From contig JAEZCR010000207.1 of the NCBI GenBank assembly GCA_023433465.1, positions 5,767-69,766 on the forward strand: DNA of 64,000 nt, written 5' to 3'. How positions within the stretch are numbered: the first letter of the stretch is position 1; the number at the start of each line of letters is the position of its first letter. The notes beneath the pieces were generated by a model that was not told the origin of the DNA, made no database searches, and worked only from the letters and a program-made list of their open reading frames with translations. Position numbers and translations under genes: made by a program. This DNA is from Pseudomonadota bacterium (GTDB lineage: Bacteria; Pseudomonadota; Gammaproteobacteria; Steroidobacterales; Steroidobacteraceae). This document shows positions 24,707 through 34,281 of this stretch, in pieces.

Positions 24707-26353
24707 ATGAAGACTGACTTTCGCAATTCGGCCGCGGCCATCGTGGTCGCCGCCGCGCTGCTCGCGTTCGGTTGCGGTGGTTCGGGTGGCAATCCTTCCA
24801 ACGGCGGCACGCAGCCACCGTTCGGGAGCCCTCCGCCTGCGGGGTTACAGGTCGCCTTCCGGGATCTCGACGGGTCGACGCCGGCGGACGCCGCCCTGGG
24901 TCAGCCGCTCACGGTGAACTGGACCGTGCCCGCGGGATTCACGCCGTCGTCCATCACGCTCGTGGCGTCGGTCGTCGCTGGCCCGTCCACGGCCCAGACG
25001 CAATGCCAGGTCAGCGCCGGCACGATCGCGGCGAGCGCCACTTCCGCGACGATCACGATTCCGAACACCTGCCAGTCCAGGACCGTGAAGCAGGTCGAGC
25101 TGCGCCTGACGGTCGATGGCACCTCGGGCCAGCGATCCACCGCGACCCACACGTTCGCGGCGCCCGCGTCGCCGGAAGATTTCCTGCCGCGCCGGAGGAA
25201 CCTGCCCGTGATGACCATCACCACGGACAACCTCGCGCCGATCGTGAGCAAGGAGGTGTATCTCTCCGGCCAGTTGGTGCTCGAATCGAACGTGATCGGC
25301 GTGGCGCCGGTGATCGGAGGAACGCAGATCCGCGGGCGCGGCAATTCGACGTGGGATCTCATGCCGAAGAAGTCGTACCGCATCAGGCTCACGGACAGCA
25401 ATTCGCTGCTCGACATGCCTTCGAGCCGGCACTGGGTGCTGCTGGCCAACCACTCGGACAAAACGTTGCTGCGCAACGCGCTGGCATTGAAGCTCGGCGC
25501 GGACATCGGCATGCCCTGGTCGCCGCGTTCCGCGTTCGTGGAGCTGTACATCAACAACCGCTACGCGGGCGTGTACCAGCTCATGGAGAACATCAGGATC
25601 GCGGCGAATCGCGTCGACATCGACGAACTCGACGAAGATGACGTGGCGGCCGATGTGATCACCGGTGGCTATCTGCTCGAGGTCGATTTCCGGCGCGACG
25701 GCTACACGATGGATACGGCCACCTATGACCTGCCGATCGTCTTCCAGGGTCCCGAAGAGCCGGCGCCGGCCCAGGAAGCCTACATTCGCGACTACATCAA
25801 CCAGTTCGAGACCGTCCTGGACTCCCCGGACTTCGCGAATCCAACGACCGGCTACGCGGCGTACATCGACGTCGACTCTTTCGTCCGCTGGTTCCTGGTG
25901 AACGAAGTGTTCCGCAACCGCGACGCGAACATGTGGACGAGCTGCTGGATGTACAAACCGCGCGGCGGGAAGCTGCACATGGGTCCACTGTGGGACTTCG
26001 ACATCGCGGCCGGCAACATCAACTACGACGATGCGTTCCTGACCGCGGGCTGGTGGGTGCGCGACGCGCCGTGGTTCTCGCGGCTGTTCGAGGACCCGGC
26101 GTTCGCGGCGCGTGCGCGGGAGATCTGGAACGAGATACGGGTGGCGCAGTTGCCGCAGATGATGCAGTCCATCCGCACGCGCTCGGCGGAGCTGCAGCAG
26201 GCGCAGCTCAACAACTTCCAGCGCTGGCCGATACTCGAGTCGTACGTGTGGCCTAACTACGCCGTGCCCGGCAGCCACGCGGCCGAGGTGGACTATCTCG
26301 AGACCTGGCTCACCGCGCGCATCGCGTGGATGGATTCGCAGTTCAATCCGTGA
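24707..26353 (+). CDS. CotH-kinase-domain lipoprotein
   Basis: The ATG at 24707 (GAGGGGAGC before it) gives 548 residues with a lipoprotein signal (LLAFGC). A low-complexity Gly/Ser/Pro linker and a beta-rich domain (about 50-155) follow. From about 175 the protein has the CotH kinase fold: RGRGNSTWDLMPKKSYRIRL, WVLLANHSDKTLLRNALAL, YAGVYQLMENI and the metal-binding GPLWDFDIAAG near 430. CotH proteins phosphorylate secreted proteins at Ser in spore-coat systems; in Gram-negative bacteria they often accompany extracellular or polysaccharide functions. The target here is unknown. The gene is monocistronic. Confidence 0.88.
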   Translation: MKTDFRNSAAAIVVAAALLAFGCGGSGGNPSNGGTQPPFGSPPPAGLQVAFRDLDGSTPADAALGQPLTVNWTVPAGFTPSSITLVASVVAGPSTAQTQCQVSAGTIAASATSATITIPNTCQSRTVKQVELRLTVDGTSGQRSTATHTFAAPASPEDFLPRRRNLPVMTITTDNLAPIVSKEVYLSGQLVLESNVIGVAPVIGGTQIRGRGNSTWDLMPKKSYRIRLTDSNSLLDMPSSRHWVLLANHSDKTLLRNALALKLGADIGMPWSPRSAFVELYINNRYAGVYQLMENIRIAANRVDIDELDEDDVAADVITGGYLLEVDFRRDGYTMDTATYDLPIVFQGPEEPAPAQEAYIRDYINQFETVLDSPDFANPTTGYAAYIDVDSFVRWFLVNEVFRNRDANMWTSCWMYKPRGGKLHMGPLWDFDIAAGNINYDDAFLTAGWWVRDAPWFSRLFEDPAFAARAREIWNEIRVAQLPQMMQSIRTRSAELQQAQLNNFQRWPILESYVWPNYAVPGSHAAEVDYLETWLTARIAWMDSQFNP

Positions 26354-26403
26354 GGGCAGCGCCAATCCCCACCATTTACACCGGCACCGCTATCCCCACC
26401 TGC

Positions 26404-27126
26404 TCAGAGCAGGCCGCGCTCGGCGAATGACAGGCAGGTGTTGTCGCCGACGATGAGGTGATCGAGGACGCGGATGTCGACGAGTGCAAGGGCGTCGCGC
26501 AGGCGGCGTGTGATGAGCTCGTCGGCCTGGCTCGCCTCGGCCACACCCGAAGGATGGTTGTGGGCGAAGATCAGCGCGGCCGCGTTGTATTGCAGCGCCT
26601 GGCGGACGATCTCGCGCGGATGGACGCTGGCGCCGTCGATGGTGCCGCGGAAGATCTCCTCGAAGTGGATCAGCCGGTGGCGGTTGTCGAGGTGCAGGCA
26701 GCAGAACACCTCGTAGGGGCGGTCGCGCAGTTGCGCCGTGAGGAACTGGCGCGTGGCCGCGGGGGCATTCATCGCGGGACCCGCACGCAGCGCCTCGCGG
26801 TAGTGCCGGCGCGCGAGCTCGAGCGCGGACATGAGCGTGGCATAGCGCGCCGGGCCCAGGCCCCGCAAGTCGAGCAGGGTGGCGGCATCGGCGCTCAGCA
26901 GACGCCGCAGGCTGCCGCCGAAGTGCTGCAGGAGGTGCCGGGCGACGTCGATGGCATTGGCGCCACGGTGGCCGGTGCCGATCAGCACGGCAAGCAGCTC
27001 CGCATCGGACAGCGCCTGGGGGCCGAGCTCCAGGAGCCGCTCGCGAGGGCGTTCGGCGCGCGGCCAGAGATTTATGTTCGAGCCTTCCCTGGGCTCGGCC
27101 CGTACGGGCTCCGTCAGTTCGTCCAT
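26404..27126 (-). CDS. radC: RadC-family JAB-domain protein
   Basis: The ATG at 27126 gives 240 residues (an upstream start at 27183 is in frame). The N-terminal helix-hairpin-helix (LSDAELLAVLIGTGHRG, LLDLRGLGPARYATL) is followed by a JAB/MPN metalloprotease-like domain with the metal ligands HNHPSG and a downstream Asp. The role of RadC in repair is unproven despite the name; the domain suggests a metal-dependent hydrolase acting near DNA. It is divergent from coaBC, as in E. coli. Confidence 0.93.
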   Translation of the reverse strand: MDELTEPVRAEPREGSNINLWPRAERPRERLLELGPQALSDAELLAVLIGTGHRGANAIDVARHLLQHFGGSLRRLLSADAATLLDLRGLGPARYATLMSALELARRHYREALRAGPAMNAPAATRQFLTAQLRDRPYEVFCCLHLDNRHRLIHFEEIFRGTIDGASVHPREIVRQALQYNAAALIFAHNHPSGVAEASQADELITRRLRDALALVDIRVLDHLIVGDNTCLSFAERGLL

Positions 27127-27260
27127 AGGCCATCTTGGCCGGCCGCGCCCCGCGCGGAACAGGCTGATTTCCCACGAAAACAACGAATAACGCGGCTATA
27201 ACCAGCGGCGATGGGACCAAAACCTTTGTGACTGGCGGCCTCCCCCGACGGGTGCCGATA

Positions 27261-28490
27261 ATGCCGCCCATGCAGGGCAAGCGTGTATTACTCGGGGTGA
27301 CCGGCGGCATCGCCGCGTACAAGAGTCCGGACCTGGTCCGGCGGCTGCGCGAGCAGGGCGCGGAGGTGCAGGTCGTGCTCACCGCGGGCGCGCGCGAATT
27401 CGTCACGCCCATGACCTTCCAGGCCGTCTCCGGCCGCGAAGTGCGCAGCGACCTGTGGGATCCGGAAGCCGAGAAGGCCATGTCGCACATCGAGCTCGCC
27501 CGCTGGGCCGATCTCGTGATCATCGCGCCGGCCACGGCGGACTTCATCGCGCGCCTCGCCACCGGGCAGGCCGACGACCTTCTAACTACCCTGTGCCTCG
27601 CGACCGACCGCCCCATCGCGCTCGCGCCCGCCATGAACCGCGTGATGTGGTCGAACCCGGCCACCCAGGCGAACGTCGCGACGCTCAAGACGCGTGGCGT
27701 CCATGTCTGGGGACCGGGCGAGGGCGACCAGGCCTGCGGTGAGGTCGGGGCGGGACGCATGCTCGAGCCCACGCAGCTCGCCGTGTTCGCCGCGAACACC
27801 ATCGCGCCCACGGGGCCGCTCGCGGGCAAGCGCCTGCTGCTGACCGCGGGCCCGACGCGCGAACGCATCGACCCGGTGCGCTTCATCAGCAACCGCAGCT
27901 CGGGAAAGATGGGCTTCGCGGTCGCCGCCGCCGCGCGCGATGCCGGCGCCGACGTGACCATCGTGAGCGGCCCGGTGAATCTCGCCACGCCGCCCGGCGT
28001 CAAACGCATCGACGTCGAGAGCGCCGCCGACATGCTCAATGCCGTGTTGAAGAGCCTCGAGGGCGTGGACATCTTCGTCGCCACCGCCGCGGTCGCGGAC
28101 TACCGCCCGGCGTCGCCGGTCGAGTGCAAGATCAAGAAAACGAGCGAGTCGATGGATCTGAAGATGGAGCGCACGGTCGACATCCTCGCGACCGTCGCCG
28201 CGCGCGCGCCGCGCCCCTTCGTCGTGGGCTTCGCCGCCGAGACGGATTCCGTGGAACAATACGCGCGTCAGAAGCTGCTCAAGAAGAACCTCGACATGAT
28301 CGCGGCCAACGAAGTCGGGCACGACAAGGTGTTCGAGAAGGATGACAACGCATTACTCGTCCTGTGGCGCGACGGCCGGCGCGAACTGCCGCGCGCGCCG
28401 AAGGTGACGCTGGCGCGCGATCTCGTCGCGCTGATCGCGGAACGATTCGCGGAACGCGGCCGCCCGCGGATCGCGAGCATCTCGGCATGA
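27261..28490 (+). CDS. coaBC: bifunctional phosphopantothenoylcysteine decarboxylase/phosphopantothenate-cysteine ligase
   Basis: Start taken at 27261 ([12 protein letters not shown]); an ATG nine bases later is equally possible. About 409 residues. The N-terminal flavoprotein CoaC half has [16 protein letters not shown], the His in [11 protein letters not shown] and PAMNRVMW; the CoaB half starts near 190 with [26 protein letters not shown] and has [13 protein letters not shown]. Together they perform steps two and three of CoA synthesis. Its end overlaps the dut start by four bases. Confidence 0.96.
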   Translation: MPPMQGKRVLLGVTGGIAAYKSPDLVRRLREQGAEVQVVLTAGAREFVTPMTFQAVSGREVRSDLWDPEAEKAMSHIELARWADLVIIAPATADFIARLATGQADDLLTTLCLATDRPIALAPAMNRVMWSNPATQANVATLKTRGVHVWGPGEGDQACGEVGAGRMLEPTQLAVFAANTIAPTGPLAGKRLLLTAGPTRERIDPVRFISNRSSGKMGFAVAAAARDAGADVTIVSGPVNLATPPGVKRIDVESAADMLNAVLKSLEGVDIFVATAAVADYRPASPVECKIKKTSESMDLKMERTVDILATVAARAPRPFVVGFAAETDSVEQYARQKLLKKNLDMIAANEVGHDKVFEKDDNALLVLWRDGRRELPRAPKVTLARDLVALIAERFAERGRPRIASISA

Positions 28491-28984
28491 ACGCGCTGGC
28501 ATCGTCCATCAGTGGGCCCGTGAGCGCGCAGCGCTCGCTCAAGGTGCGCATCCTCGATCCGCGGATCGGCGGGCAGTTTCCGCTGCCGGCCTATGCGACC
28601 GCCGGTTCCGCCGGCCTCGACCTGCGCGCCTGCATCGACGCGCCGCTCACGCTCGCGGCCGGCAAGGCGGAGCTCATTCCGACGGGTCTCGCGATCCACC
28701 TCGACGATCCGGGGCTCGCGGCGGTGATCCTGCCGCGCTCGGGACTCGGCCACAAACACGGCGTCGTGCTCGGCAATCTCGTGGGATTGATCGACTCCGA
28801 CTACCAGGGTCAGCTCATGGTGTCGTGCTGGAATCGCGGCGCGGCGGATTTCGTGATCCAGCCGGGCGAGCGCATCGCGCAGATGGTGGTGGTGCCGGTG
28901 GTGCAGGTGCACCTCGAAGTGGTCGACGACTTCTCGGCCAGCGCGCGCGGCGCCGGCGGCTTCGGCCACACGGGCACTCGCTAA
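28487..28984 (+). CDS. dut: dUTP diphosphatase
   Basis: The ATG overlaps the coaBC stop (ATGA). 165 residues with all five trimeric dUTPase motifs: [40 protein letters not shown]-like [14 protein letters not shown] and the C-terminal [10 protein letters not shown] that closes over the active site. It keeps uracil out of DNA and supplies dUMP for thymidylate. The stop TAA directly abuts the stop of the convergent DUF4124 gene, both inside one CTAACTAC motif. Confidence 0.96.
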   Translation: MNALASSISGPVSAQRSLKVRILDPRIGGQFPLPAYATAGSAGLDLRACIDAPLTLAAGKAELIPTGLAIHLDDPGLAAVILPRSGLGHKHGVVLGNLVGLIDSDYQGQLMVSCWNRGAADFVIQPGERIAQMVVVPVVQVHLEVVDDFSASARGAGGFGHTGTR

Positions 28985-29659
28985 CTACTGCTTCTTGACC
29001 CCGGTCGCCTCGGAGAGGTGGGCTGCGGCCGACATGCGCAGTTCCTTGAACCGCCTGATGTCTTCGTCGAACTGCTGCGTGACCGTCTGCATTTCCGCGC
29101 GGCGCGCTTCGAGGGCCCGGTTCTGCGTGCGCAGCTCCGACATCGCGCGGACCATTTCCTCCGCGAGGTCGTCCGGCATCCGGCGGGCGCCGGGCCGGTT
29201 GTTGTAGGGCGCGAACATCTGCGCGCGCTCCTTCAATCCGTTCACGCGCGTGGTCAGGCTGCCGATGTAGGCCTCAGCCGCGGACACCTGCGCGCTGATC
29301 TGCGTGAGGCGCGTATCGCGCACGTTCTCTATCTCCTTCACCGACGGGTAGGTGGAGATCAGGAACATGTCGTGCTGTTTGCGGCGGGATTCTTCCTGCT
29401 GCTTCGCGGCGTAGGCCGCGGACTCGGCCGCCGACATCTCGGCCTGCTTCTTCTGCACCTCGACGCCGTGCGAGTTCAGCACGCGTTGTTCGCGATGCGA
29501 GTATTCGGCGGGCACGCTGTCGCCGTAGTGAGTGACGCCCTTTTCGTCCACCCACTTGTAGGTGGGCTTCTCACCCGATTTCGAACCCTGCGCGAGAGCT
29601 CCGCTCGCCAGAACGAGCCCGGAGAGCACGGCCGCCAGGAAGGGGATGGCTTTGCGCAT
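28985..29659 (-). CDS. exported DUF4124 protein with coiled-coil body
   Basis: 224 residues with a signal peptide (MRKAIPFLAAVLSGLVLASG). Residues 30-60 are the DUF4124 domain (TYKWVDEKGVTHYGDSVP), common in gammaproteobacterial envelope proteins. The rest is helical and charged (EMSAAESAAYAAKQQEESRR, LTQISAQVSAAEAYIGSL, ALEARRAEMQTVTQQFDED), a likely coiled coil. Function unknown; DUF4124 may bind an envelope partner. It lies 5 bp after the pyrE stop on the same strand, so it is probably the last part of the same transcript. Confidence 0.82.
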   Translation of the reverse strand: MRKAIPFLAAVLSGLVLASGALAQGSKSGEKPTYKWVDEKGVTHYGDSVPAEYSHREQRVLNSHGVEVQKKQAEMSAAESAAYAAKQQEESRRKQHDMFLISTYPSVKEIENVRDTRLTQISAQVSAAEAYIGSLTTRVNGLKERAQMFAPYNNRPGARRMPDDLAEEMVRAMSELRTQNRALEARRAEMQTVTQQFDEDIRRFKELRMSAAAHLSEATGVKKQ

Positions 29660-29664
29660 ACGAC

Positions 29665-30357
29665 CTATTCTGCCCCAGCGGAAGCCCCCGGGGATATGGC
29701 GCCAACCCCCCAGGCGCGCTGGTAGGCAATCAGAGCAGCGGACTGTTCGCTGGAAATGCGAACTGCATCACCCGGGCCCGAGGCGACCGATTCGATCAGG
29801 TCGGCCAGGGTCAGGATGCTCACGCAGCGCAGGCCGAACTGCGCCGAGACTTCCTGGACGGCGGACTGGGTGCCCTGGCCACGTTCCTGGCGGTCGAGGG
29901 CGAGCGCCACCCCGGCCGGCGTGGCGCCGGCCGCGCGGATGATTTCCACCGATTCACGGATGGCGGTGCCCGCAGTTATCACGTCATCGACGATCACCAC
30001 GCGGCCGCGCAGCGGACTGCCGACGATGTTGTCGCCTTCGCCGTGGTCCTTGGCTTCCTTGCGGTTGAAGGCCCAGGGCACGCTGCGGTGATGATGCTCC
30101 GCGAGCGCGATGGCCGTGGCCGTCGCGAGGGGGATTCCCTTGTACGCCGGTCCGAACAGCATGTCGTACTCGAGGCCCGAGCGCATGAGGGCGGCGGCGT
30201 AGCATTTTCCCAGCACCGCGATCGCCTCGCCGTCATTGAACAATCCCGCGTTGAAGAAGTAGGGGCTCTCCCGTCCCGACTTGAGCTTGAAGCTCCCGAA
30301 GCGCAATGCGTTGCGCGAGAGAGCGAGTTCGATGAATGTGCGCTGATACTCCTGCAC
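29665..30357 (-). CDS. pyrE: orotate phosphoribosyltransferase
   Basis: The frame is open to 30438, but the family N-terminus [12 protein letters not shown] starts right after a GTG at 30357 with GGAAG ten bases before it, giving 230 residues. Marks: [43 protein letters not shown] (loop over the active site) and the PRPP-binding [13 protein letters not shown]. It converts orotate and PRPP to OMP in pyrimidine synthesis. It is divergent from the AmpG-like gene with only 53 bases between starts, and linked to coaBC-dut as in many gammaproteobacteria. Confidence 0.96.
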   Translation of the reverse strand: MQEYQRTFIELALSRNALRFGSFKLKSGRESPYFFNAGLFNDGEAIAVLGKCYAAALMRSGLEYDMLFGPAYKGIPLATATAIALAEHHHRSVPWAFNRKEAKDHGEGDNIVGSPLRGRVVIVDDVITAGTAIRESVEIIRAAGATPAGVALALDRQERGQGTQSAVQEVSAQFGLRCVSILTLADLIESVASGPGDAVRISSEQSAALIAYQRAWGVGAISPGASAGAE

Positions 30358-30410
30358 GATCTGGGTCTTCCGTATGATGCGGCGGTGCGCATGATAACGG
30401 ACATCTTCAC

Positions 30411-31700
30411 TTGAGCGACGCCGCGGTCGCTCCTTCAACCGCCGAGCCGTCGAAGCCGCGGATCCGAGATGTCCTGCGCCAGCCCCGCATGCTGGCGATC
30501 CTGTTGTTAGGCGGCGCGTCCGGCCTGCCGAACCCGCTGTCCGAATCCACGATGCAGGCCTGGCTCACCGACCTGGGCATCAGCAACACCGATATCGGGT
30601 TGCTCATGTACGTCGCGCTTCCATACCTGTTGAAGCCTTTGTGGGCGCCGTTGCTCGATCGATATTCGCTTCCCTGGCTCGGACGGCGCCGCGGGTGGAT
30701 TGCAACCTTCCAATTGCTGCTCGCAGGCGGCATCGCATCCCTCGCGATGTTCGGTGGCGCTCACCAGCTCAGCATCATCGCGGTCATCCTCTTGTTCGTC
30801 GTATTCCTGTCCGCCTCGCAGGACATCGTGATCGACGCCTATCGCACGGACGTCGCGCGGCCGCCGGAACGCGGCCTGGCGGCAGCGGCGGCCAATCTCG
30901 GTTATCGCGCGCTGTCCTACGGGTCGCTGTCCGTGGCGCTCATCGTGGCGGACCACGTGAGCTGGCGGGCCGCGTTCCTCACGCTCGCGGTCGCGATGGC
31001 GGTCCTCGTGCTCGCGACGATCTGGGCGCCGGAGCCCGACGATCCGCGCGGCAAGCAGCTGCCGTCGCTGGCGGACTCCGTGATCGTTCCGCTGCGCGAG
31101 CTGTTCGGCGTGCCGGGCATGATCGTGCTGATCCTGCTCATCCTCTTCTACAAGGTGGGCGACGCGTTCGCGCTCAAGTTCTTCACCGCGTTCATGATGC
31201 ATACCGGCTTCACCAAGACCGAGATCGGCGTCGTGGTGAAGGCGGTGCTGACCACAGGGTCGGTGCTCGGCGCGCTGCTCGGCGGCATCTGGATGATCAA
31301 GCTCGGCCTGCGGCGCGCGATGTTCCTGTTCGCCATCGTCCAGGCGCTCACCAACCTCGGCTATCTACTTCTCTACGCCATCGGCAAGAACTACGCGGTG
31401 ATGGTCGGCGCGGTGGCGCTGGATGCGCTCGCGAGCGGGATGGGCAACATCGCGGCCGTCGCGCTGATGATGGCGTTGTGCGACAAGCGTTTCAGCGCGT
31501 TCCAGTACGCGCTGCTGTCGATGTTCGCGCTGGCGCCGCGTTACCTGCTCGGCGGTCCCGCCGGCTGGATCGCCGATCACGGCGGCTGGGGCGCGTACTA
31601 CTGGACGAGCTTCGCGCTCGCCGTGCCGGGCATCGCGCTGGTGTGGATCATGCGCCGGCGCATCGACGCGCTCGACACCGAGTCCGCGACCGCGCGCTGA
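30411..31700 (+). CDS. AmpG-family MFS permease
   Basis: A 429-residue transporter starting at TTG. About twelve helices; the first loop [19 protein letters not shown] and [20 protein letters not shown] and [12 protein letters not shown] are characteristic of AmpG, which imports anhydromuropeptides (GlcNAc-anhMurNAc peptides) from the periplasm for cell-wall recycling. Function in muropeptide recycling is inferred from this match. The Rieske gene follows after 5 bases. A Leu-Leu-Gly in helix 1 is written TTG-TTA-GGC. Confidence 0.85.
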   Translation: MSDAAVAPSTAEPSKPRIRDVLRQPRMLAILLLGGASGLPNPLSESTMQAWLTDLGISNTDIGLLMYVALPYLLKPLWAPLLDRYSLPWLGRRRGWIATFQLLLAGGIASLAMFGGAHQLSIIAVILLFVVFLSASQDIVIDAYRTDVARPPERGLAAAAANLGYRALSYGSLSVALIVADHVSWRAAFLTLAVAMAVLVLATIWAPEPDDPRGKQLPSLADSVIVPLRELFGVPGMIVLILLILFYKVGDAFALKFFTAFMMHTGFTKTEIGVVVKAVLTTGSVLGALLGGIWMIKLGLRRAMFLFAIVQALTNLGYLLLYAIGKNYAVMVGAVALDALASGMGNIAAVALMMALCDKRFSAFQYALLSMFALAPRYLLGGPAGWIADHGGWGAYYWTSFALAVPGIALVWIMRRRIDALDTESATAR

Positions 31701-31705
31701 GGCCC

Positions 31706-32089
31706 ATGCAGGAGATCGACACCACGCGGGTGTTGTGCTCCCTCGCGGAGCTCGAAGAAACCGGCGGCCGCGGCTTCGCGGTGGGCGAAGGCGACTGGCC
31801 GCTGCGGGGTTTCATCGTGAAGACCGCGGGCGGCGTCGCCGCGTACGTGAACTACTGTCCGCACGCGGGACATCCGCTCAACCTGCGACCGCACAAGTTC
31901 CTCACGCCCGATCGCAACCTGATCCTCTGCACGTCGCACGGCGCGCTGTTCGCGCGCGACAACGGGCTGTGCATCGCGGGGCCGTGTGCGGGTCAGTCGC
32001 TCACCACGATCCCGGTGGAAGTTGTCGCGGGTTTCGTGATGCTCGCGCCGGGCGTCGACGTCGAGAAGCTCGCCAACGCACCGCTCTGA
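31706..32089 (+). CDS. Rieske [2Fe-2S] domain protein
   Basis: 127 residues. The two Rieske half-sites are YCPHAGHPLN (Cys51, His53) and LCTSHGALF (Cys75, His78), 24 residues apart, so it should bind a 2Fe-2S cluster with two Cys and two His. It is a free-standing ferredoxin-like protein of the kind that serves oxygenases or, in this context, an unknown redox partner. It follows the AmpG-like gene and its last 97 bases overlap the 3' end of the convergent esterase lipoprotein gene. Confidence 0.88.
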   Translation: MQEIDTTRVLCSLAELEETGGRGFAVGEGDWPLRGFIVKTAGGVAAYVNYCPHAGHPLNLRPHKFLTPDRNLILCTSHGALFARDNGLCIAGPCAGQSLTTIPVEVVAGFVMLAPGVDVEKLANAPL

Positions 32090-33126
32090 GCGGGTGCCAG
32101 CGCGCGGTCGAAGAAATCCGCGACGGCATCCTGCACTTCCGGGCTCATCCACGGCGCGCCGCCATGTCCGGCTCCCGGCACGGAACGATGCACGGCGCAG
32201 GCGCCGGCCGCCGACAGCGCCTCCGCGTAGATCTCGCTTTGCGCGGCCGGCGACACGCAGTCCTCGGTTCCGTGCAGGATCAGGTGCGGAGGGTCCGTGA
32301 CGTCGGCGTAGGTCGAAGGATCCGCGGCGCGCACACGGTCCGCGCAGCCCGGATCACCGACCGTGCAGCCGAGCAGTCGGCTCTCGGCTGAATCGGAGTC
32401 GTCGTGATGCGCGCTACCGGCCGGACAGCCCTGGGAGAGCAATTGCTCGTCCATGTCCGAAAGGCGTGTCGGGCCGTACCAGTCGACGACCGCCTGCACG
32501 CCGCTCGAAGCACCGCCGTTGCCGAGTGATGCATCCTCGAATTCCGCGACGTCCTGGGCGACGCCCGCCAACGCCGCGAGATGTCCGCCCGCGGAGCTGC
32601 CGAATACGCCGATGCGCCGCGGATCAATCCCGTACATCGCGGCATTCGCGCGCAGGTGTCGGATCGCCGCCTTCACGTCCCGGATCTGCGCGGGAAAAAT
32701 CGCCGTGGAGCTCAGGCGGTAATCGATCGACGCGAGCGCGAAGCCGCGACAGACCAGGCGCGTGGCCTGCGCGCGATCGTTCTTGCTGCCGGATTGCCAC
32801 CCGCCACCGTGCACCCAGACGACCAGCGGCATGGGCGCGTCCTGATCTCTCGGCAGCAGCAGGTCGAGCAGGCCATCGGCATGTGGGGCATACGCGATGT
32901 CCGGATGAAGATCGACCCGCGCGGCGTCACAGGACGGGGCCAAACTACTGCCCGGGGCGAGGTCCCCGGTCGGAAGCCCCGCGGGACAGCTCGCGGCAAT
33001 CGGATCCGGGATCGACGGCGCGCCCGCCGCGGGCGGCGACGCATCCTCCGACGATCCTCCACACGAGGTGATCAGGAGGATGACGCCCGCAAGGGCGCCG
33101 CCTCGTGAGTGACGGGCTCGCTCCAT
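31993..33126 (-). CDS. alpha/beta-hydrolase lipoprotein (carboxylesterase-like)
   Basis: 377 residues with a lipoprotein signal (LLITSCGG). Linker of Ala/Pro/Ser, then the hydrolase: VVWVHGGGWQSG (oxyanion HGGG), IGVFGSSAGGHLAALAG (nucleophile), LILHGTEDCVSP (acid) and PGAGHGGAPW (His). This is the arylesterase/BD-FAE branch of alpha/beta hydrolases. Extra Cys pairs (CPAG, CDAA, LLGCTVGDPGCADR) suggest disulfides, in keeping with export. The last ~30 residues are Ser/Thr-rich and are encoded opposite the Rieske gene, an unusual 97-base antisense overlap that may mean a late loss of the original stop codon. Confidence 0.82.
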   Translation of the reverse strand: MERARHSRGGALAGVILLITSCGGSSEDASPPAAGAPSIPDPIAASCPAGLPTGDLAPGSSLAPSCDAARVDLHPDIAYAPHADGLLDLLLPRDQDAPMPLVVWVHGGGWQSGSKNDRAQATRLVCRGFALASIDYRLSSTAIFPAQIRDVKAAIRHLRANAAMYGIDPRRIGVFGSSAGGHLAALAGVAQDVAEFEDASLGNGGASSGVQAVVDWYGPTRLSDMDEQLLSQGCPAGSAHHDDSDSAESRLLGCTVGDPGCADRVRAADPSTYADVTDPPHLILHGTEDCVSPAAQSEIYAEALSAAGACAVHRSVPGAGHGGAPWMSPEVQDAVADFFDRALAPAQSGALASFSTSTPGASITKPATTSTGIVVSD

Positions 33127-33237
33127 GTTCCTGCTCCCTGGTTACACACGGGAGCAGAACGCGCGGTCCGCCGAGCGGTTGACGCCCGGTGCTAAAGAAT
33201 GCCTGGGGCTATCTACCCGCGGGGACTCGCGGGCGGC

Positions 33238-33549
33238 TCACTCGAACAGGTCGAGACCCTCGAGCTTGCTCGCGCTCTGCCGGCGATCGTCGTCGTCGCT
33301 GTAACCCAGTGCGCCGCGCGCGTCGTCTTCCTCGGGGTCCACGTCGACGGAACCGGTCCAGTCCTCCGGCGCCTCGATTTCCTCGAGCGTGCCGGCTTCC
33401 TGCTCGGCCTGCCAATCCTCGATGTCCATCTCTTCGACGGTGCCGTCGAAGTACTGCAGCTCGATGGTGCCGTCGTCCTCGTCGATGGCTACGACTTCGA
33501 ATGATTCGCCGCCCTGGATGCGGTACCAGCTGCCGATGGTGGGTTTCAT
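33238..33549 (-). CDS. DUF6763 acidic cytosolic protein
   Basis: 103 residues; starts MKPTIGSWYRIQGGESFEVV and continues AIDEDDGTIELQYFDGTVEE, the recognised DUF6763 core found across Gammaproteobacteria. The rest is strongly acidic (over 30 Asp/Glu). It forms an SH3-like beta barrel by appearance. No function is established. It is a single gene; 33127-33237 before it holds nothing I recognise. Confidence 0.8.
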   Translation of the reverse strand: MKPTIGSWYRIQGGESFEVVAIDEDDGTIELQYFDGTVEEMDIEDWQAEQEAGTLEEIEAPEDWTGSVDVDPEEDDARGALGYSDDDDRRQSASKLEGLDLFE

Positions 33550-33648
33550 CGAATCCCTCCGGATCGTGGGACTGCTATGCTGCGAGCGACTTCATGTTGC
33601 TCCCGAAAATGGGCGCTTTCAACAATAGAATTAATTGCGCACAGCATC

Positions 33649-34278
33649 ATGCTCGATCAAGCCATCAAATTCTTCATCGTGTTCTTCGTGGTCGTCGAAC
33701 CGATTTCGCTCATACCCGTATTCTCCGGGCTGACCGAAGGCGCGAGCGATAGCTACAAACACAAGATGGCGCTGAAGTCGGTGCTGGTCGCAAGCGGAAT
33801 CCTCCTACTTTTCGCGCTGGGAGGCGCCAGCTTCCTCTCCGCGATGGGCATCGCCATCGACTCCTTCAGGATCTTCGGCGGCTTGTTGCTTTTTCTCATC
33901 GCGCTCGAGATGGTGTTCGCCCGCGAATCGGGCACGCGCACTTCGAAGGACGAGGAAGTCGAGAGCAAGAAGCGCGCGGACATCTCCGTATTCCCTCTTG
34001 CCTTTCCGTTCATGGCCGGTCCTGGTGCGCTCACGACCCTGCTGCTCTGGTTCGGACCGATTCCAGTGACCCAACACCCGGTCGAGTTCGCCGTCATGTT
34101 CTTCTGCGCGCTCGTGGTGCTGGCGCTGTGTCTCGTGGCGATGCGCGTGGCCGGGCCGTTCATGAAGATCCTCGGCGTGACGGGCACCAACGTCGCGAAC
34201 CGTTTGTTTGGTGTCATCCTGGGAGCGCTCGCGGTGCAATTCGTCGTCGACGGCGTGCGCGCGAGCTTCGCGCTCTAG
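33649..34278 (+). CDS. MarC/UPF0056 family integral membrane protein
   Basis: The ATG at 33649 gives 209 residues; the frame is open to 33577. Six membrane helices: FFIVFFVVVEPISLIPVF, VLVASGILLLFALGGASF, FRIFGGLLLFLIALEMVF, FPLAFPFMAGPGALTTLL, FAVMFFCALVVLALC and VANRLFGVILGALAVQFVV. The PISLIPVF start and AFPFMAGPGA are the MarC signatures. MarC was once linked to antibiotic resistance but that is not supported; it is a predicted transporter. It lies 3 bases before the next MFS gene. Confidence 0.9.
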   Translation: MLDQAIKFFIVFFVVVEPISLIPVFSGLTEGASDSYKHKMALKSVLVASGILLLFALGGASFLSAMGIAIDSFRIFGGLLLFLIALEMVFARESGTRTSKDEEVESKKRADISVFPLAFPFMAGPGALTTLLLWFGPIPVTQHPVEFAVMFFCALVVLALCLVAMRVAGPFMKILGVTGTNVANRLFGVILGALAVQFVVDGVRASFAL

Positions 34279-34281
34279 TCC

